Shown piece by piece: positions 35,803 through 45,416 of a stretch of 64,000 nucleotides of DNA; the stretch's first letter is position 1, and each line of letters starts with the position of its first letter. The notes under the pieces were generated by a model that searched no databases, was not told the origin of the DNA, and saw only the letters and a program-made list of their open reading frames with translations. The position numbers and the translations under genes were made by a program. Source of the stretch: Allotamlana fucoidanivorans (GTDB lineage Bacteria > Bacteroidota > Bacteroidia > Flavobacteriales > Flavobacteriaceae); assembly GCF_045788535.1 (NCBI RefSeq), contig NZ_CP074074.1, positions 62,001-126,000 on the forward strand, in the 5' to 3' direction.

Positions 35803-37092
35803 ATGAGATATAGAAATAGAATTAAACTTGCACCAGGTTTGAATATAAACCTTTCAAAATCTGGAATTAGTACAACTATAGGTCCAAAAGGAGCAAGTTT
35901 AAATATTGGAAAAACTGGAGCATATTTAAATACAGGAATTCCCGGAACTGGTTTATATAATAGAACGAAAATTTCAAGTTCTGAAAAAAATGCAATTAAT
36001 AATAATTCTGTTTCAAAAAATCAAACACAAGTTGGTGTAAAATTAGATTTAGACGAAAATTATCAACCTGTAGTTGAAATATATGATAATGGTGGAAAAA
36101 ATATCACATCACAACAAGTAATTAATAAACTTAAAAGAACACCTGAATATAAAGAGAATCTTAAAAAGATTTACAACCTTTATTACAACCAAATAATTGA
36201 AGAAACGAAAGAGTTTACGGAATTATACAAACATATTCTTAAACCTATAACAAAAAAGGAAATTCAAGATAAAATTGAAAAATTAAAACCTCAAAAATAC
36301 ACAAAGAAAAGATTTGACATTTTAGAACCTTCTAAATCTTCAATTGAAAAGGAACTTTTGATAGAAGCTAAAAGTAAGTTTAACTCTGTTTTATTTTGGA
36401 AAAACAAGAAAAAAAGAACACAATTTATAACTGATAATTTAGAGCAAACTCTGAAAAAATCAATTGAGAATTGGAAAACACAAAAAGAAAATTTTGAGAA
36501 TTCAGAGTTAAATAAAGAAAAAGAGAGCAATATAGAATTTCTTAAAGCTTTTGAACAAAAAAAGGAAAATTTATTAGGGAATTTAAATGGAGCTGAAAAT
36601 TATGTTATAAATAATTTTGAAACTGTTTTAAAAGAAATTGATATAAAGCCAGAATTTTTTATTGACTTTGAATATGACGAGAAAACCAAAACATTTTTTA
36701 TCGATTTAGACTTACCTGAAATAGAACATTTACCGAAAGAAACTGCTTCTATTTTACAATCTGGTAAATTATCTGTAAAAAAGAAAAGCGAAAAGCAATT
36801 GAAAGAAGAATACGCAAAATGTGTAACTGGACTTGGATTATTAGTTACTGGGATTTCATTTATGTCTTCTGCTGGAATTGAAAAAGTAGATATTTCAGCT
36901 TATACACAAAGAGTAGATAAAAAAGATGGACAAATAAAAGACGATTATATTTATTCAATTCAACTAGATAGAGAAAATTTTGCTAAAATGAATTATCAGA
37001 AAATTGACCCAGTAAATGCTTTTGAAAACTTCAGTCATAAAATGCAATTATCAAAATCATATATTTTTAAAACAATCGAAATAGAAAAATAA
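35803..37092 (+). CDS. cassette 11: DUF4236-containing protein
   Basis: 429 aa. Residues 1-55 are the DUF4236 signature: RYRNRIKLAPGLNINLSKSG, then TTIGPKGASLNIGKTG and a YLNTGIPGTGLY end. The long middle part is charged and helical (EKEKESNIEFLKAFEQKKEN). The C-terminal part is a folded domain with no name. Cytoplasmic by absence of signals. Cassette ends GTTAGCATAC / GTATGCTAAC match. Confidence 0.78.
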   Translation: MRYRNRIKLAPGLNINLSKSGISTTIGPKGASLNIGKTGAYLNTGIPGTGLYNRTKISSSEKNAINNNSVSKNQTQVGVKLDLDENYQPVVEIYDNGGKNITSQQVINKLKRTPEYKENLKKIYNLYYNQIIEETKEFTELYKHILKPITKKEIQDKIEKLKPQKYTKKRFDILEPSKSSIEKELLIEAKSKFNSVLFWKNKKKRTQFITDNLEQTLKKSIENWKTQKENFENSELNKEKESNIEFLKAFEQKKENLLGNLNGAENYVINNFETVLKEIDIKPEFFIDFEYDEKTKTFFIDLDLPEIEHLPKETASILQSGKLSVKKKSEKQLKEEYAKCVTGLGLLVTGISFMSSAGIEKVDISAYTQRVDKKDGQIKDDYIYSIQLDRENFAKMNYQKIDPVNAFENFSHKMQLSKSYIFKTIEIEK

Positions 37093-37093
37093 C

Positions 37094-37230
37094 GTATGCT
37101 AACACCGTATATAATTTATTGCTAGTCCTACCCTACTTACGAAAATCCTCGCGGATTTTCTATTCGGTTTTTATTTGCTAAATTACTTGCTAAACCACGC
37201 AACAAATCATATACAAACAAGTTATAGGGC
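37094..37230 (+). repeat. attC-like site 11 (class C)
   Basis: AAC 37101-37103, GTT 37221-37223. Arms GTATATAATTT / AAATCATATAC pair; centre GAAAATCCTCGCGGATTTTC hairpin. Confidence 0.88.
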
Positions 37231-37242
37231 ATTTTGAAAAAG

Positions 37243-39012
37243 ATGAGAATACGAATTTACAAAATAGGGGCTATAATTTTTTTATTCTTATTTTTCAGTT
37301 GTAAAAAAGAAAATAGGAAAATTGATAACATTCTAACTTTTGCCAAAGTTTATGGCTATGTCAAATATTTTCATCCAAGTGATGAAGCATCTGAAATAGA
37401 TTGGAATAAATTTTCTATCTACGGTACGTCACAAATTGAAAAATGTAAAACCCAAGAGGATATTGTAAATACACTATATCAATTATTTAAACCAATTGCT
37501 CCTTCCATAGAATTTGCAACAAAAAAATCAGCTTTTGACTCCGCATCAATAAAAATCACTCCTAAAAATAAAGAAAAAGCTATTCTTACGTTCTGGCAAC
37601 ACCTAGGGGTAAGTCTTGATATGGAATATAAAAATCAACCTTATGAAAGTAGACGAATTAAAGGAAAAAATCAAAAGAAAGCTAATCTACTCTTTGATTA
37701 CGAACCTGAATTTGGCGAAAATATAGTCAAAGAAATTGGAGACGGAATTTATTGCTGGATTCCAATGGTACTATACTCTAACAATCAAATTACATATCCA
37801 AAAGCAAATGAAAACAAACTAAATAAAGTAATAGAAACACTAAAAAAAACTAACGACACAAATGTCGAAGATTTATATTTAAGATTAGGAAATATTGTAA
37901 ATGTTTACAATGTATTTCAACACTTCTACCCTTATTTCGATGTGGTAAATGTAAATTGGGAAAAAGAACTAGAAAAGGCTATTGAAAAATGTTATTTTGA
38001 TAGTACTATTTCAGACCACCTTACTACATTAGAACAATTTACAGCTCCTTTAAAAGATGGGCATATTTACATAAGTAACAACTCAATTCAAAATTACTAC
38101 GTTCCACCAATATCATGGGTATGGATTGAAAACAAACTGGTTATTACAAAAGTATTCGACAATGAGTATGACATCAAATCTGGTGATATTGTAACAAAAA
38201 TTGATAATAATAACCCCGCGGATTTCTTTAAAAATATTTACGGGGAAATTTCTGCTGCAACAGTGGGATGGTTGAATTACAGGGCAAATTTAAAAAGCCT
38301 TCAGGGAGAAGAAAACAGCAAAATAGTTCTAACTATTAACAACAAAAATATTGAACTCACAAGAAGCTTTTCCCCACATCATGTAACTGATAACAAAAAA
38401 ATTGACTATCAAAAAATTGATAATGACACATGGTATCTTAACCTAGACCTTATTGAGATGGATACAATAAATTGGCTATTACCACAACTTGAACAGTGCA
38501 AATCAATAATATGCGATTTAAGAGGCTATCCAAAAGGTAATCACGATTTTATAAACCATTTAATGTCAGTTGATGATACGACAGAAGCGTGGATGCAGGT
38601 TCCAAAGATTATTTATCCTGACCGTGAAAGAATAATCGGATTTCAAAATTATAATTGGATAGGGAGAATAAAAGCAAAAAAACCATATCTCGGCAATAAA
38701 AAAATAGTTTTTATAACTAATGGACAAGCAATAAGTTACGCTGAAAGTTACATGGGATATATAGAGGGGTATGAACTTGCAACTATTATCGGACAACCAA
38801 CTGCAGGGACAAATGGAAATGTGAATCCTTTTACCTTGCCTGGGGGATTTATAATTTCATGGACAGGAATGAAAGTATTGAAGCATGATGGTTCTCAGCA
38901 TCACGGAATTGGCATTTTACCTGACATATATCTTGAAAAGACAATTAAAGGAATTAAAGAGGGGCGTGATGAATTTCTTGAAAAAGCAATAGAATTAACA
39001 AGAAATGAATAA
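37243..39012 (+). CDS. cassette 12: S41-family peptidase, lipoprotein
   Basis: 589 aa from ATG 37243 (TTG at 37234 also possible). Lipoprotein signal GAIIFLFLFFSC, then an N-terminal helical domain, a PDZ-like segment (VFDNEYDIKSGDIVTKIDNN) and the S41 fold with the probable catalytic serine in TNGQAISYAESYMGY and the GQPTAGTNG loop. It is the largest cassette cargo here. It likely acts in the periplasm; substrate unknown. Confidence 0.83.
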   Translation: MRIRIYKIGAIIFLFLFFSCKKENRKIDNILTFAKVYGYVKYFHPSDEASEIDWNKFSIYGTSQIEKCKTQEDIVNTLYQLFKPIAPSIEFATKKSAFDSASIKITPKNKEKAILTFWQHLGVSLDMEYKNQPYESRRIKGKNQKKANLLFDYEPEFGENIVKEIGDGIYCWIPMVLYSNNQITYPKANENKLNKVIETLKKTNDTNVEDLYLRLGNIVNVYNVFQHFYPYFDVVNVNWEKELEKAIEKCYFDSTISDHLTTLEQFTAPLKDGHIYISNNSIQNYYVPPISWVWIENKLVITKVFDNEYDIKSGDIVTKIDNNNPADFFKNIYGEISAATVGWLNYRANLKSLQGEENSKIVLTINNKNIELTRSFSPHHVTDNKKIDYQKIDNDTWYLNLDLIEMDTINWLLPQLEQCKSIICDLRGYPKGNHDFINHLMSVDDTTEAWMQVPKIIYPDRERIIGFQNYNWIGRIKAKKPYLGNKKIVFITNGQAISYAESYMGYIEGYELATIIGQPTAGTNGNVNPFTLPGGFIISWTGMKVLKHDGSQHHGIGILPDIYLEKTIKGIKEGRDEFLEKAIELTRNE

Positions 39013-39017
39013 AAAAC

Positions 39018-39157
39018 GCCCTATAACACCGTGTAAAAATAATTGCTTGGTTCTAGCCTACTCGGAAAATCCTGCGGATTTTCCTCTGGTTTGTTCAATT
39101 TTTAGTAAGTTAGTTGCTCGGACGCGCAACTATCCTTACACATAAACGTTGGCAACA
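39018..39157 (+). repeat. attC-like site 12 (class D)
   Basis: AAC 39025-39027, GTT 39148-39150. Arms GTGTAA / TTACAC pair; centre GGAAAATCCTGCGGATTTTCC hairpin. Confidence 0.88.
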
Positions 39158-39166
39158 AGCTGAAAA

Positions 39167-39976
39167 ATGAAACACGGAATCAAAATTTTATATGGAATTT
39201 TAATAATTGGAACATTAGTTTCAATATTTCATATTCTAAATGACCAAGGAGGTTCAGCTTTAGGAAATATAATAGACACTCTAACTATTACTTCAATAAT
39301 TCTATTTCTTTCAACAATCATTTTTATTTTTCTTTCATTCAAAAAAAACATCCGAAAAATAAGTGTTTGGTTTCTTCTGGTTTTAAGTTGTCCACTTGCT
39401 GTTATGTCAATGACTCATTTGACAAAAGAGTATTCTCTGAAAATAACAGAAACAACAACGCCAAAAGAATTTGTTTATAATTTAAAAGTCGACCAAAAAA
39501 CTTATGAACTCGATAAAATAAAAATTCAAAAATTAGTTGACAGTTTAATAAAAATTAAAACAGTTGAAAGACCAGCAGAATTAGCTTTGAGATATTTTAA
39601 CGGAAAAACTTATAACGACACAATCGAAAGAGATTGGGCAATTGATTTACCTGAAAAAGTTGAGTATAAAGAATCGATTATTGACACACTATTTTACTCG
39701 GAAAACGGAAATGAAATTGTAGCAGGATTATTAATAAGCAAAGTCTTTAATCAATATCAAGATTATCCAAAAGGCGGAATTGAATATTTTGGTAAAGGAT
39801 TTAGGTTTGACAAAAACGACTTGAAACCAATAAAAATGCTGCAATATTCTGTGACAGGATATGACAATTATAAATCTTGTTCGGAAAGATTAAGATATTA
39901 TTATTTAAAAAAAATCGGAACTTTTGATAACGACTATAATATGAACGATACAAGATTTTTAAATGGAACTAAATAA
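39167..39976 (+). CDS. cassette 13: membrane-anchored hypothetical protein
   Basis: 269 aa with three N-terminal hydrophobic segments (about residues 5-22, 38-58 and 64-82) and a soluble C-terminal domain of about 180 residues. No family recognised. Cassette ends GTTGGCAAC / GTTGCCAAC match. Confidence 0.65.
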   Translation: MKHGIKILYGILIIGTLVSIFHILNDQGGSALGNIIDTLTITSIILFLSTIIFIFLSFKKNIRKISVWFLLVLSCPLAVMSMTHLTKEYSLKITETTTPKEFVYNLKVDQKTYELDKIKIQKLVDSLIKIKTVERPAELALRYFNGKTYNDTIERDWAIDLPEKVEYKESIIDTLFYSENGNEIVAGLLISKVFNQYQDYPKGGIEYFGKGFRFDKNDLKPIKMLQYSVTGYDNYKSCSERLRYYYLKKIGTFDNDYNMNDTRFLNGTK

Positions 39977-39984
39977 AAAAAGCC

Positions 39985-40124
39985 AGTTGCCAACAATGTA
40001 TAACCGCAATTACGGCGGATTCGACTACGTCCGAATCCACTCGGAATTGCTAAAGTCAGTGCCAAACCGAAAATAATCGCTAATTTATCCCGTAACTGAC
40101 GGTTATACGAGACCGTTGGCATTA
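39985..40124 (+). repeat. attC-like site 13 (class A)
   Basis: AAC 39992-39994, GTT 40115-40117. Core almost identical to site 1 (ATAACCGCAATTACGGCGGA). Confidence 0.88.
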
Positions 40125-40127
40125 ATT

Positions 40128-40721
40128 TTGAAAAAAGCAATCTACATATCGGTTCTGACCATTCTTATTTCTTGTAAAAACGAGAAAAAAGCGACTAATC
40201 CGTTGGTTATCGAATACCAAGAAAAGGGAATTGAATTTCAAATGCAGAATAAAACGGACAGCGCTATTGTTTACTTTAAGAAAGCTCTTGAAATTGATCC
40301 AACTGATATTCCGACTTATGAAAGTCTTGTAAAAACATATTGGTGGAATGAACAGCCCGAATTGGCTTTAGGGATTTTAGAATCCGCACCAACAGAAATG
40401 CAAAAGTCTAACTCTATTTTGACTTTGAAAGGAATGACGCTGGAAAAAATGGACAAGTTAAATCAAGCAATGGATTTATATAAAACAGCTTTTGAACAAA
40501 GTCCAAAGGTTCGTTACAAAAACGAAGAAAACATAATGGAATATGTTGGTTACTTGACTTTGCAAACCATAGTTGGAGAAAAAGAGAAAGCCATTGCTGA
40601 CTTAAAAAGACTGAAATCAAAAAAATTGACCGAATCTGAAAAACAATATGTGAATTCAATTGAACCTTTGATTCGGAATTACAATGGTGGCGGATATAAT
40701 TCAATATTTGGAAATGAATAA
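40128..40721 (+). CDS. cassette 14: TPR lipoprotein
   Basis: 197 aa from TTG 40128, which gives a good lipoprotein signal (KKAIYISVLTILISC). An in-frame TTG at 40116 lies inside the cassette core and is unlikely. TPR units follow (AIVYFKKALEIDPTDIPTYE and QAMDLYKTAFEQSPK). Protein-protein interaction at the envelope is likely. Confidence 0.75.
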   Translation: MKKAIYISVLTILISCKNEKKATNPLVIEYQEKGIEFQMQNKTDSAIVYFKKALEIDPTDIPTYESLVKTYWWNEQPELALGILESAPTEMQKSNSILTLKGMTLEKMDKLNQAMDLYKTAFEQSPKVRYKNEENIMEYVGYLTLQTIVGEKEKAIADLKRLKSKKLTESEKQYVNSIEPLIRNYNGGGYNSIFGNE

Positions 40722-40728
40722 TAAAAAC

Positions 40729-40866
40729 TAATGCCAACATTGGCTATAATTCAGCTTTATCTGTGAACAAAAAACAAAATTCCTAACTTTAAATCAGCTC
40801 GATTTCTCACTTGAAATTTTCTTTGAAAATTCCCAAGCCGAAATCATAGCCGGACCGTTGTGCAAC
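40729..40866 (+). repeat. attC-like site 14 (class E)
   Basis: AAC 40736-40738, GTT 40857-40859. Arms TTGGCTATAATTC / GAAATCATAGCC pair. Confidence 0.86.
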
Positions 40867-40890
40867 ATTTGAAAAAACCAAAGTGAATTA

Positions 40891-41865
40891 ATGAAACACC
40901 CTTTTAAGCCTTCAAAAACCAACATAATTTATGCTTCAATAGTAGCTGTAATTATAATCTTCTTTAACATTCGAATTTATGGTTTTGATGCCTATACTTT
41001 TGGAATGAGTATCGGTTCTATTATTGGAATAATTCTAATTCCAACATTATTGGCACTTTTGTTTTGGTTTATACTTGGAAGAAAAGAAAACGGAGGAACC
41101 ACAACATTCAATATAGTACTTACATTAATGCTTCTTGGTTCAATTAGTGAATTTGGACAAATTGCAAAAGACAGACAGAAACCAATTGATGACTTGCAAA
41201 AAGCTGTTTCCGATTATAAAGAAAGTACGTTAGCGAATCCAGATTCAACAGATTCGAATTACAATAATTTGTCAGCCAATGTAAAAAATTCAATTGACGA
41301 CTTAATAAAAAGTAGCGTTGGAGAAGAAAGAAAAGTATGGTTGGCTTTGAAAGATTTTTTTAGAAAATCTGATAGCACTAACGTTGAATGGAATAAAGCA
41401 TACAATTCATTTGCAGAACCTCGTATATTGGATTTTAATAGATTAAACAGTAAAGAGGAATTTGAATTCCAAAAACAAACAGTTCAAGAATACATTGACC
41501 AATCAGACAATTTTAAATCTTTTGTAGAAAACAGAGTTGACTATTTAAAAGAGCAAACTAAAAGAATTGATAAAAGTAATAAAGCTTATAAAGGCTTTAT
41601 AAAAGGATTGACCAAAAAAGATTCGATACAAAAACCAATTTTTATACCTTACATCAATGCTCACATTGAATACGGTCAAGGGATAAAAAAAATAATTGAA
41701 CTTTTAGAAAATGAACAAGGTAAATGGAGTTATGACAATGAAACTGAAACCTTGGTATTTGAAAATTCGGAGGCTCAAACAACATATGAAAGCATTTTAA
41801 ATGAAGCTATTTCAAATGAAGAAATTGTAAATGAACTTTCCGATAAGTTAGTAGAAATAATGTAA
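40891..41865 (+). CDS. cassette 15: membrane protein with long helical domain
   Basis: 324 aa. Two N-terminal membrane segments (IIYASIVAVIIIFFNIRIYG and SIIGIILIPTLLALLFWFIL), possibly a third, then about 230 residues of charged helices. No family recognised. Cassette ends GTTGTGCAAC / GTTGCACAAC match. Confidence 0.65.
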   Translation: MKHPFKPSKTNIIYASIVAVIIIFFNIRIYGFDAYTFGMSIGSIIGIILIPTLLALLFWFILGRKENGGTTTFNIVLTLMLLGSISEFGQIAKDRQKPIDDLQKAVSDYKESTLANPDSTDSNYNNLSANVKNSIDDLIKSSVGEERKVWLALKDFFRKSDSTNVEWNKAYNSFAEPRILDFNRLNSKEEFEFQKQTVQEYIDQSDNFKSFVENRVDYLKEQTKRIDKSNKAYKGFIKGLTKKDSIQKPIFIPYINAHIEYGQGIKKIIELLENEQGKWSYDNETETLVFENSEAQTTYESILNEAISNEEIVNELSDKLVEIM

Positions 41866-41872
41866 AAAAAAC

Positions 41873-42011
41873 GTTGCACAACAATGTATAACCGCAATTA
41901 CGGCGGATTCGACTACGTCCGAATTCACTCGGAATTGCTAAGGTCAGTACCAAACCGAAAATTAACGCATATTAACCCGTAACTGACGGTTATACGAGAC
42001 CGTTGGCAAAC
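41873..42011 (+). repeat. attC-like site 15 (class A)
   Basis: AAC 41880-41882, GTT 42002-42004. Same core as sites 1, 13, 17 and 22 with a few base changes. Confidence 0.88.
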
Positions 42012-42028
42012 ATTTTGACAGAACTCAT

Positions 42029-42931
42029 TTGAAAGAAATAAATCCAAATAACACAAAAGAATTAAAAGATTATCTAGCAAGTCTTCCACCAGAATATGTG
42101 GAAAAGAAAAACCAAGAACAAATTGAGGAAAACAAAAAAATGTTCTCGGAATTTAAAGATGCTTTTTCAAAATCTTGTTGTTTTTTATGCGGTAATAAAT
42201 TAGAAACTTTCTACCCAGACGAACCTTGTTTTCATTGGTTTTTAAGACCAAACGGCATTAGAAAGAAAGATTTTAAAAACTATCTGTCCGAACCAATTGG
42301 TTTTTTCAAACTAGAAAGTTATTTGCGTTGGGTTGCGACAACTGAAAACTTCATCAAGAATATAAATGATTTGGAAAGTGAAACTTCCAAAAGCAAATTA
42401 AGAGAAGTAACTATAAAATATAAAAACATTGAGTGGTCATTACATTATGGAAAGACGGATTTAGAAGGTCATAGTAATTCAAAAAATGGGGACTTTCCTC
42501 ATTTTCACATTCAAATACTAATAGATGAACAACCATTTATAAGATTTAATGACTTTCATATTCCTTTTTCAAAATATGACCTACTTGACATTAAGTTAAT
42601 GGACGAAGCTAGTGATATGATACAATTCGGACACAGTCAAGCACCAGGAATGTCAGTTTTAGAGGATGAAGAATTACTTAAAGAAATGGACGAATTAATG
42701 ATTGCATCCGAAAATATGGAAACAGCAACATTTAATACTCAAACTATGGCATCAATGCCTAAAGGAATGACAATGGACGGAGAAAAATTGCAGGCAATGT
42801 TCAAAGAAAATAAAGAGACAAAAGTTCCATTGAGACATTTAATGAAAAAATATTTTCCAGAAGTCAATCTTGTTACTAACATAGAACCAGCGGATGGATT
42901 TCCTGACAAAAAGACAAGAAATAAAAGATAA
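42029..42931 (+). CDS. cassette 16a: Cys/His-rich hypothetical protein
   Basis: 300 aa from a TTG start. A CCFLCGNK motif (about residue 48) with further Cys and His residues downstream (EPCFHWF) suggests a metal site; FPHFHIQI and a Met-rich C-terminal half (MASMPKGMTMDGEKLQAM) are other features. No family recognised. 12 nt upstream of the next ORF in the same cassette. Confidence 0.62.
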   Translation: MKEINPNNTKELKDYLASLPPEYVEKKNQEQIEENKKMFSEFKDAFSKSCCFLCGNKLETFYPDEPCFHWFLRPNGIRKKDFKNYLSEPIGFFKLESYLRWVATTENFIKNINDLESETSKSKLREVTIKYKNIEWSLHYGKTDLEGHSNSKNGDFPHFHIQILIDEQPFIRFNDFHIPFSKYDLLDIKLMDEASDMIQFGHSQAPGMSVLEDEELLKEMDELMIASENMETATFNTQTMASMPKGMTMDGEKLQAMFKENKETKVPLRHLMKKYFPEVNLVTNIEPADGFPDKKTRNKR

Positions 42932-42943
42932 AAACCGAAATCA

Positions 42944-43381
42944 ATGGCATTAATAAATTGCAAAGAGTGTAAACAAGAGATAAGCAGTAATGCTGACAAA
43001 TGTCCTTATTGCGGAAATAAGATGAAAAAAGGTGGATTTGGTTGCGGAACTTTAATCTTAATTGGTATTGGAATTCTAATCGTCCTATACATTATCGGTT
43101 CGAATTCAGAAAGTGGCGGAATAATAACAGACGAGCAAACATACAGTAAAAGTTGGAGGTCACCACAAGGTTCTGAATTTAGAGATATTGGTAGAATAAT
43201 AGTCGCAAATGGAATAAAGGTTTGCGGAGAATATTACGTAAAACAAATTGAATCGAACGAATATGTAATTGCGTGTAGTGCTGACGGAACAACTTGGGAT
43301 TATTTTGTTGTTTATACAAGTCTAGACAAGATTTACCGAGCGAATGAAGAAATGGAATCTAAATTGAATCCACCAAGATAG
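42944..43381 (+). CDS. cassette 16b: zinc-ribbon membrane protein
   Basis: 145 aa. N-terminal zinc ribbon CKECKQEISSNADKCPYCG, one membrane segment (GTLILIGIGILIVLYIIG) and a small C-terminal domain with CGEYYVKQI. Such proteins are common orphan membrane proteins; function unknown. Cassette ends GTTGGCAAA / TTTGCCAAC match. Confidence 0.72.
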   Translation: MALINCKECKQEISSNADKCPYCGNKMKKGGFGCGTLILIGIGILIVLYIIGSNSESGGIITDEQTYSKSWRSPQGSEFRDIGRIIVANGIKVCGEYYVKQIESNEYVIACSADGTTWDYFVVYTSLDKIYRANEEMESKLNPPR

Positions 43382-43399
43382 AATTAGAATAAAAAAACG

Positions 43400-43536
43400 A
43401 TTTGCCAACAATGGCTATAAGTAATTGCTTGTTCTCGCCTACTTCTGAAAATCCTCGCGGATTTTCAGTTTGGTGTGTACTTGCTAAGTTAATCGCTAAC
43501 CCAAGCAACTACTCATAGCCGAGACCGTTGTAGCAC
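43400..43536 (+). repeat. attC-like site 16 (class E)
   Basis: AAC 43407-43409, GTT 43527-43529. Arms GGCTATAAGTAATTGC / GCAACTACTCATAGCC pair; centre GAAAATCCTCGCGGATTTTC. Confidence 0.87.
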
Positions 43537-43545
43537 ATTCTGAAT

Positions 43546-43893
43546 ATGACGAAAAAAATAATAATATTATCTATTTTTTCTACTATTATCATTTATGGTA
43601 TTTTTAGAAAAGATTATAAATCAAAAAAACTACTTGAATCAGGTATTAAAACGACTGGAGTTATAGTTAAGCTAGAACATGTTAAGGTCGTAGATTATTT
43701 AATTGTTTATAAGTACACCGTGGAAGGTGAAATTTTTAAAGGTTATATTAATTCTTCTTTTTTTGAGTGTAATAAAAAGAATAATTGTATTGGTCGAAAA
43801 GTTGAAGTTATTTATTATAAAGAAGACCCTAAAATCAGCGACGTTGACTTAGGTGAGTTCAATAAATTTAAAAGACAGCATTTTTATTATTAA
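43546..43893 (+). CDS. cassette 17: small DUF3592-like protein
   Basis: 115 aa. N-terminal hydrophobic anchor (KKIIILSIFSTIIIYGIF), then TTGVIVKLEHVK ... YKYTVEGEIFKGYI and VEVIYYKEDPKIS, the pattern of DUF3592-type extracytoplasmic domains. Function unknown. Confidence 0.65.
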   Translation: MTKKIIILSIFSTIIIYGIFRKDYKSKKLLESGIKTTGVIVKLEHVKVVDYLIVYKYTVEGEIFKGYINSSFFECNKKNNCIGRKVEVIYYKEDPKISDVDLGEFNKFKRQHFYY

Positions 43894-43923
43894 AATAGCT
43901 AAGGAATTTAATCATTAAAAAAC

Positions 43924-44063
43924 GTGCTACAACAATGTATAACCGCAATTACGGCGGATTCGACTACGTCCGAATCCACTCGGAATTGCTAAAGTCAGTG
44001 CTAAACCGAAAATAATCGCTAATTTAACCCGTAACTGACGGTTATACGAGACCGTTACCTGTA
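43924..44063 (+). repeat. attC-like site 17 (class A)
   Basis: AAC 43931-43933, GTT 44054-44056. Core nearly identical to site 13. Confidence 0.88.
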
Positions 44064-44066
44064 ATT

Positions 44067-44627
44067 ATGAAAAACATCCTGCTTGCCATTATATTCTTTC
44101 CAATTTTGACTTATTGCCAGTCATCTAAAACTTACTTGGAATTAATAGATGATGCAAAAACAAAGAAAAGCGCAGAACAAATTGAGAAACTGATTATTGG
44201 AACTTGGGAATTTGAAAAATTAACGGATAGTAATGGAAAAACAATATCGGAAATTACACATTTTATAAATGACACAATTACTGCTAATGAAGTTATTTGG
44301 CGACCTAGTATGCGAATTGAAAAAAACGGAACTTATGAATTAATTGGTTGCGATAATCCCGATAATTGTGAATCTGGAAAATGGGAATATGACCGAGAAT
44401 TTAAGTTGTTTAGAATGACTTATGACAAACCGAGATACAATGTTCCGATTGACAAACTTGCGCCAGGTCTTTTGGAACAATTAAGAGAATCTGGTTCTTT
44501 AATAGAATTTACAAAAAACGAAATAGAATTTGCGGAAATCACTCAAACGGAATTGAAAGTATTTGAACTTTTAGAAAGTGATGGAACTGAATTTAAGTAT
44601 AATTTAATAGTGTATAGAAAAAAATAA
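44067..44627 (+). CDS. cassette 18: exported lipocalin-like protein
   Basis: 186 aa with a signal peptide (LLAIIFFPILTYCQ). LIIGTWEFEKLTDSNGKTIS and SGKWEYDREFKLFRMTYD fit the small lipocalin-like domains abundant in Bacteroidota. Ligand unknown. Cassette ends GTTACCTGTA / TACAGGTAAC match. Confidence 0.7.
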   Translation: MKNILLAIIFFPILTYCQSSKTYLELIDDAKTKKSAEQIEKLIIGTWEFEKLTDSNGKTISEITHFINDTITANEVIWRPSMRIEKNGTYELIGCDNPDNCESGKWEYDREFKLFRMTYDKPRYNVPIDKLAPGLLEQLRESGSLIEFTKNEIEFAEITQTELKVFELLESDGTEFKYNLIVYRKK

Positions 44628-44628
44628 C

Positions 44629-44767
44629 TACAGGTAACACCGTATAAAAAAAATTGCTAGTTTTAGCTAAACCAAAGTTAGTTGCTCGTTTGCTAGCTTC
44701 TGATTTTCCTTCGGAAAATCCTCGCACACAAACACGCAACTTTTCTTATACAAACACGTTGGCAAAC
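44629..44767 (+). repeat. attC-like site 18 (class B)
   Basis: AAC 44636-44638, GTT 44758-44760. Core nearly identical to site 2. Confidence 0.88.
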
Positions 44768-44777
44768 ATTATGAGAA

Positions 44778-45266
44778 ATGACTGAAAAAAGACCAATTTA
44801 TAGTACTTTTTCGTGGATACGCTTTGTAAAGGACATAATTTTTGTATTAATAATCCTCTATTTCGTAATAAATATATTTATTGGACTAAATAAAGAAATA
44901 AGTATTAATGCCATTGCAATAGGAATTTTTTTATTAGCCTTCATAATAATGATTGACTCAAAAGAATTGGAGGTATATAACAATATTTTAAGGATTAAAA
45001 GCAATCACCTTTTTGGATTATTCTCACGTAAAACTGACATCAAATTATCCAATATTAAAGACATAACTTGTGCTGGAAAACATTCTCAGAAAACTGATTT
45101 AACACAGGACATTTTGCGCTTAGTTGCACCTGTCTATGACTTTAAAAACACGCTGACAATTAAAACTTTTGACAATAAGACTTTTGTGTATGACGTATAT
45201 ATTTACAAGGAAAAACTTGACAAAGTAATCAGCATAATAAAAAAAACGTTTGCCAACACCGTGTAA
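44778..45266 (+). CDS. cassette 19: membrane protein with PH-like domain candidate
   Basis: 162 aa. Two N-terminal hydrophobic segments (about residues 15-32 and 42-60), then a beta-rich domain (LEVYNNILRIKSNHLFGLFS ... LTIKTFDNKTFVYDVYI) that looks like a bacterial PH domain. The frame crosses the cassette-end AAC; the last four residues (ANTV) come from the attC-like site. Confidence 0.65.
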   Translation: MTEKRPIYSTFSWIRFVKDIIFVLIILYFVINIFIGLNKEISINAIAIGIFLLAFIIMIDSKELEVYNNILRIKSNHLFGLFSRKTDIKLSNIKDITCAGKHSQKTDLTQDILRLVAPVYDFKNTLTIKTFDNKTFVYDVYIYKEKLDKVISIIKKTFANTV

Positions 45267-45387
45267 AAATAATTGCTTGATTCTAGCCTACTCGGAAAAT
45301 CCTACGGATTTTCCTCTGGTTCGTTTCATTTTTAGTAAGTTAGTTGCTTGCACACGCAACTATCCTTACACCAACACGTTGTAGTGC
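45247..45387 (+). repeat. attC-like site 19 (class D)
   Basis: AAC 45254-45256, GTT 45378-45380. Core nearly identical to site 12. The upstream gene ends inside it. Confidence 0.88.
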
Positions 45388-45416
45388 ATTCGGAGAAACC
45401 CCATGAAACTTTATAA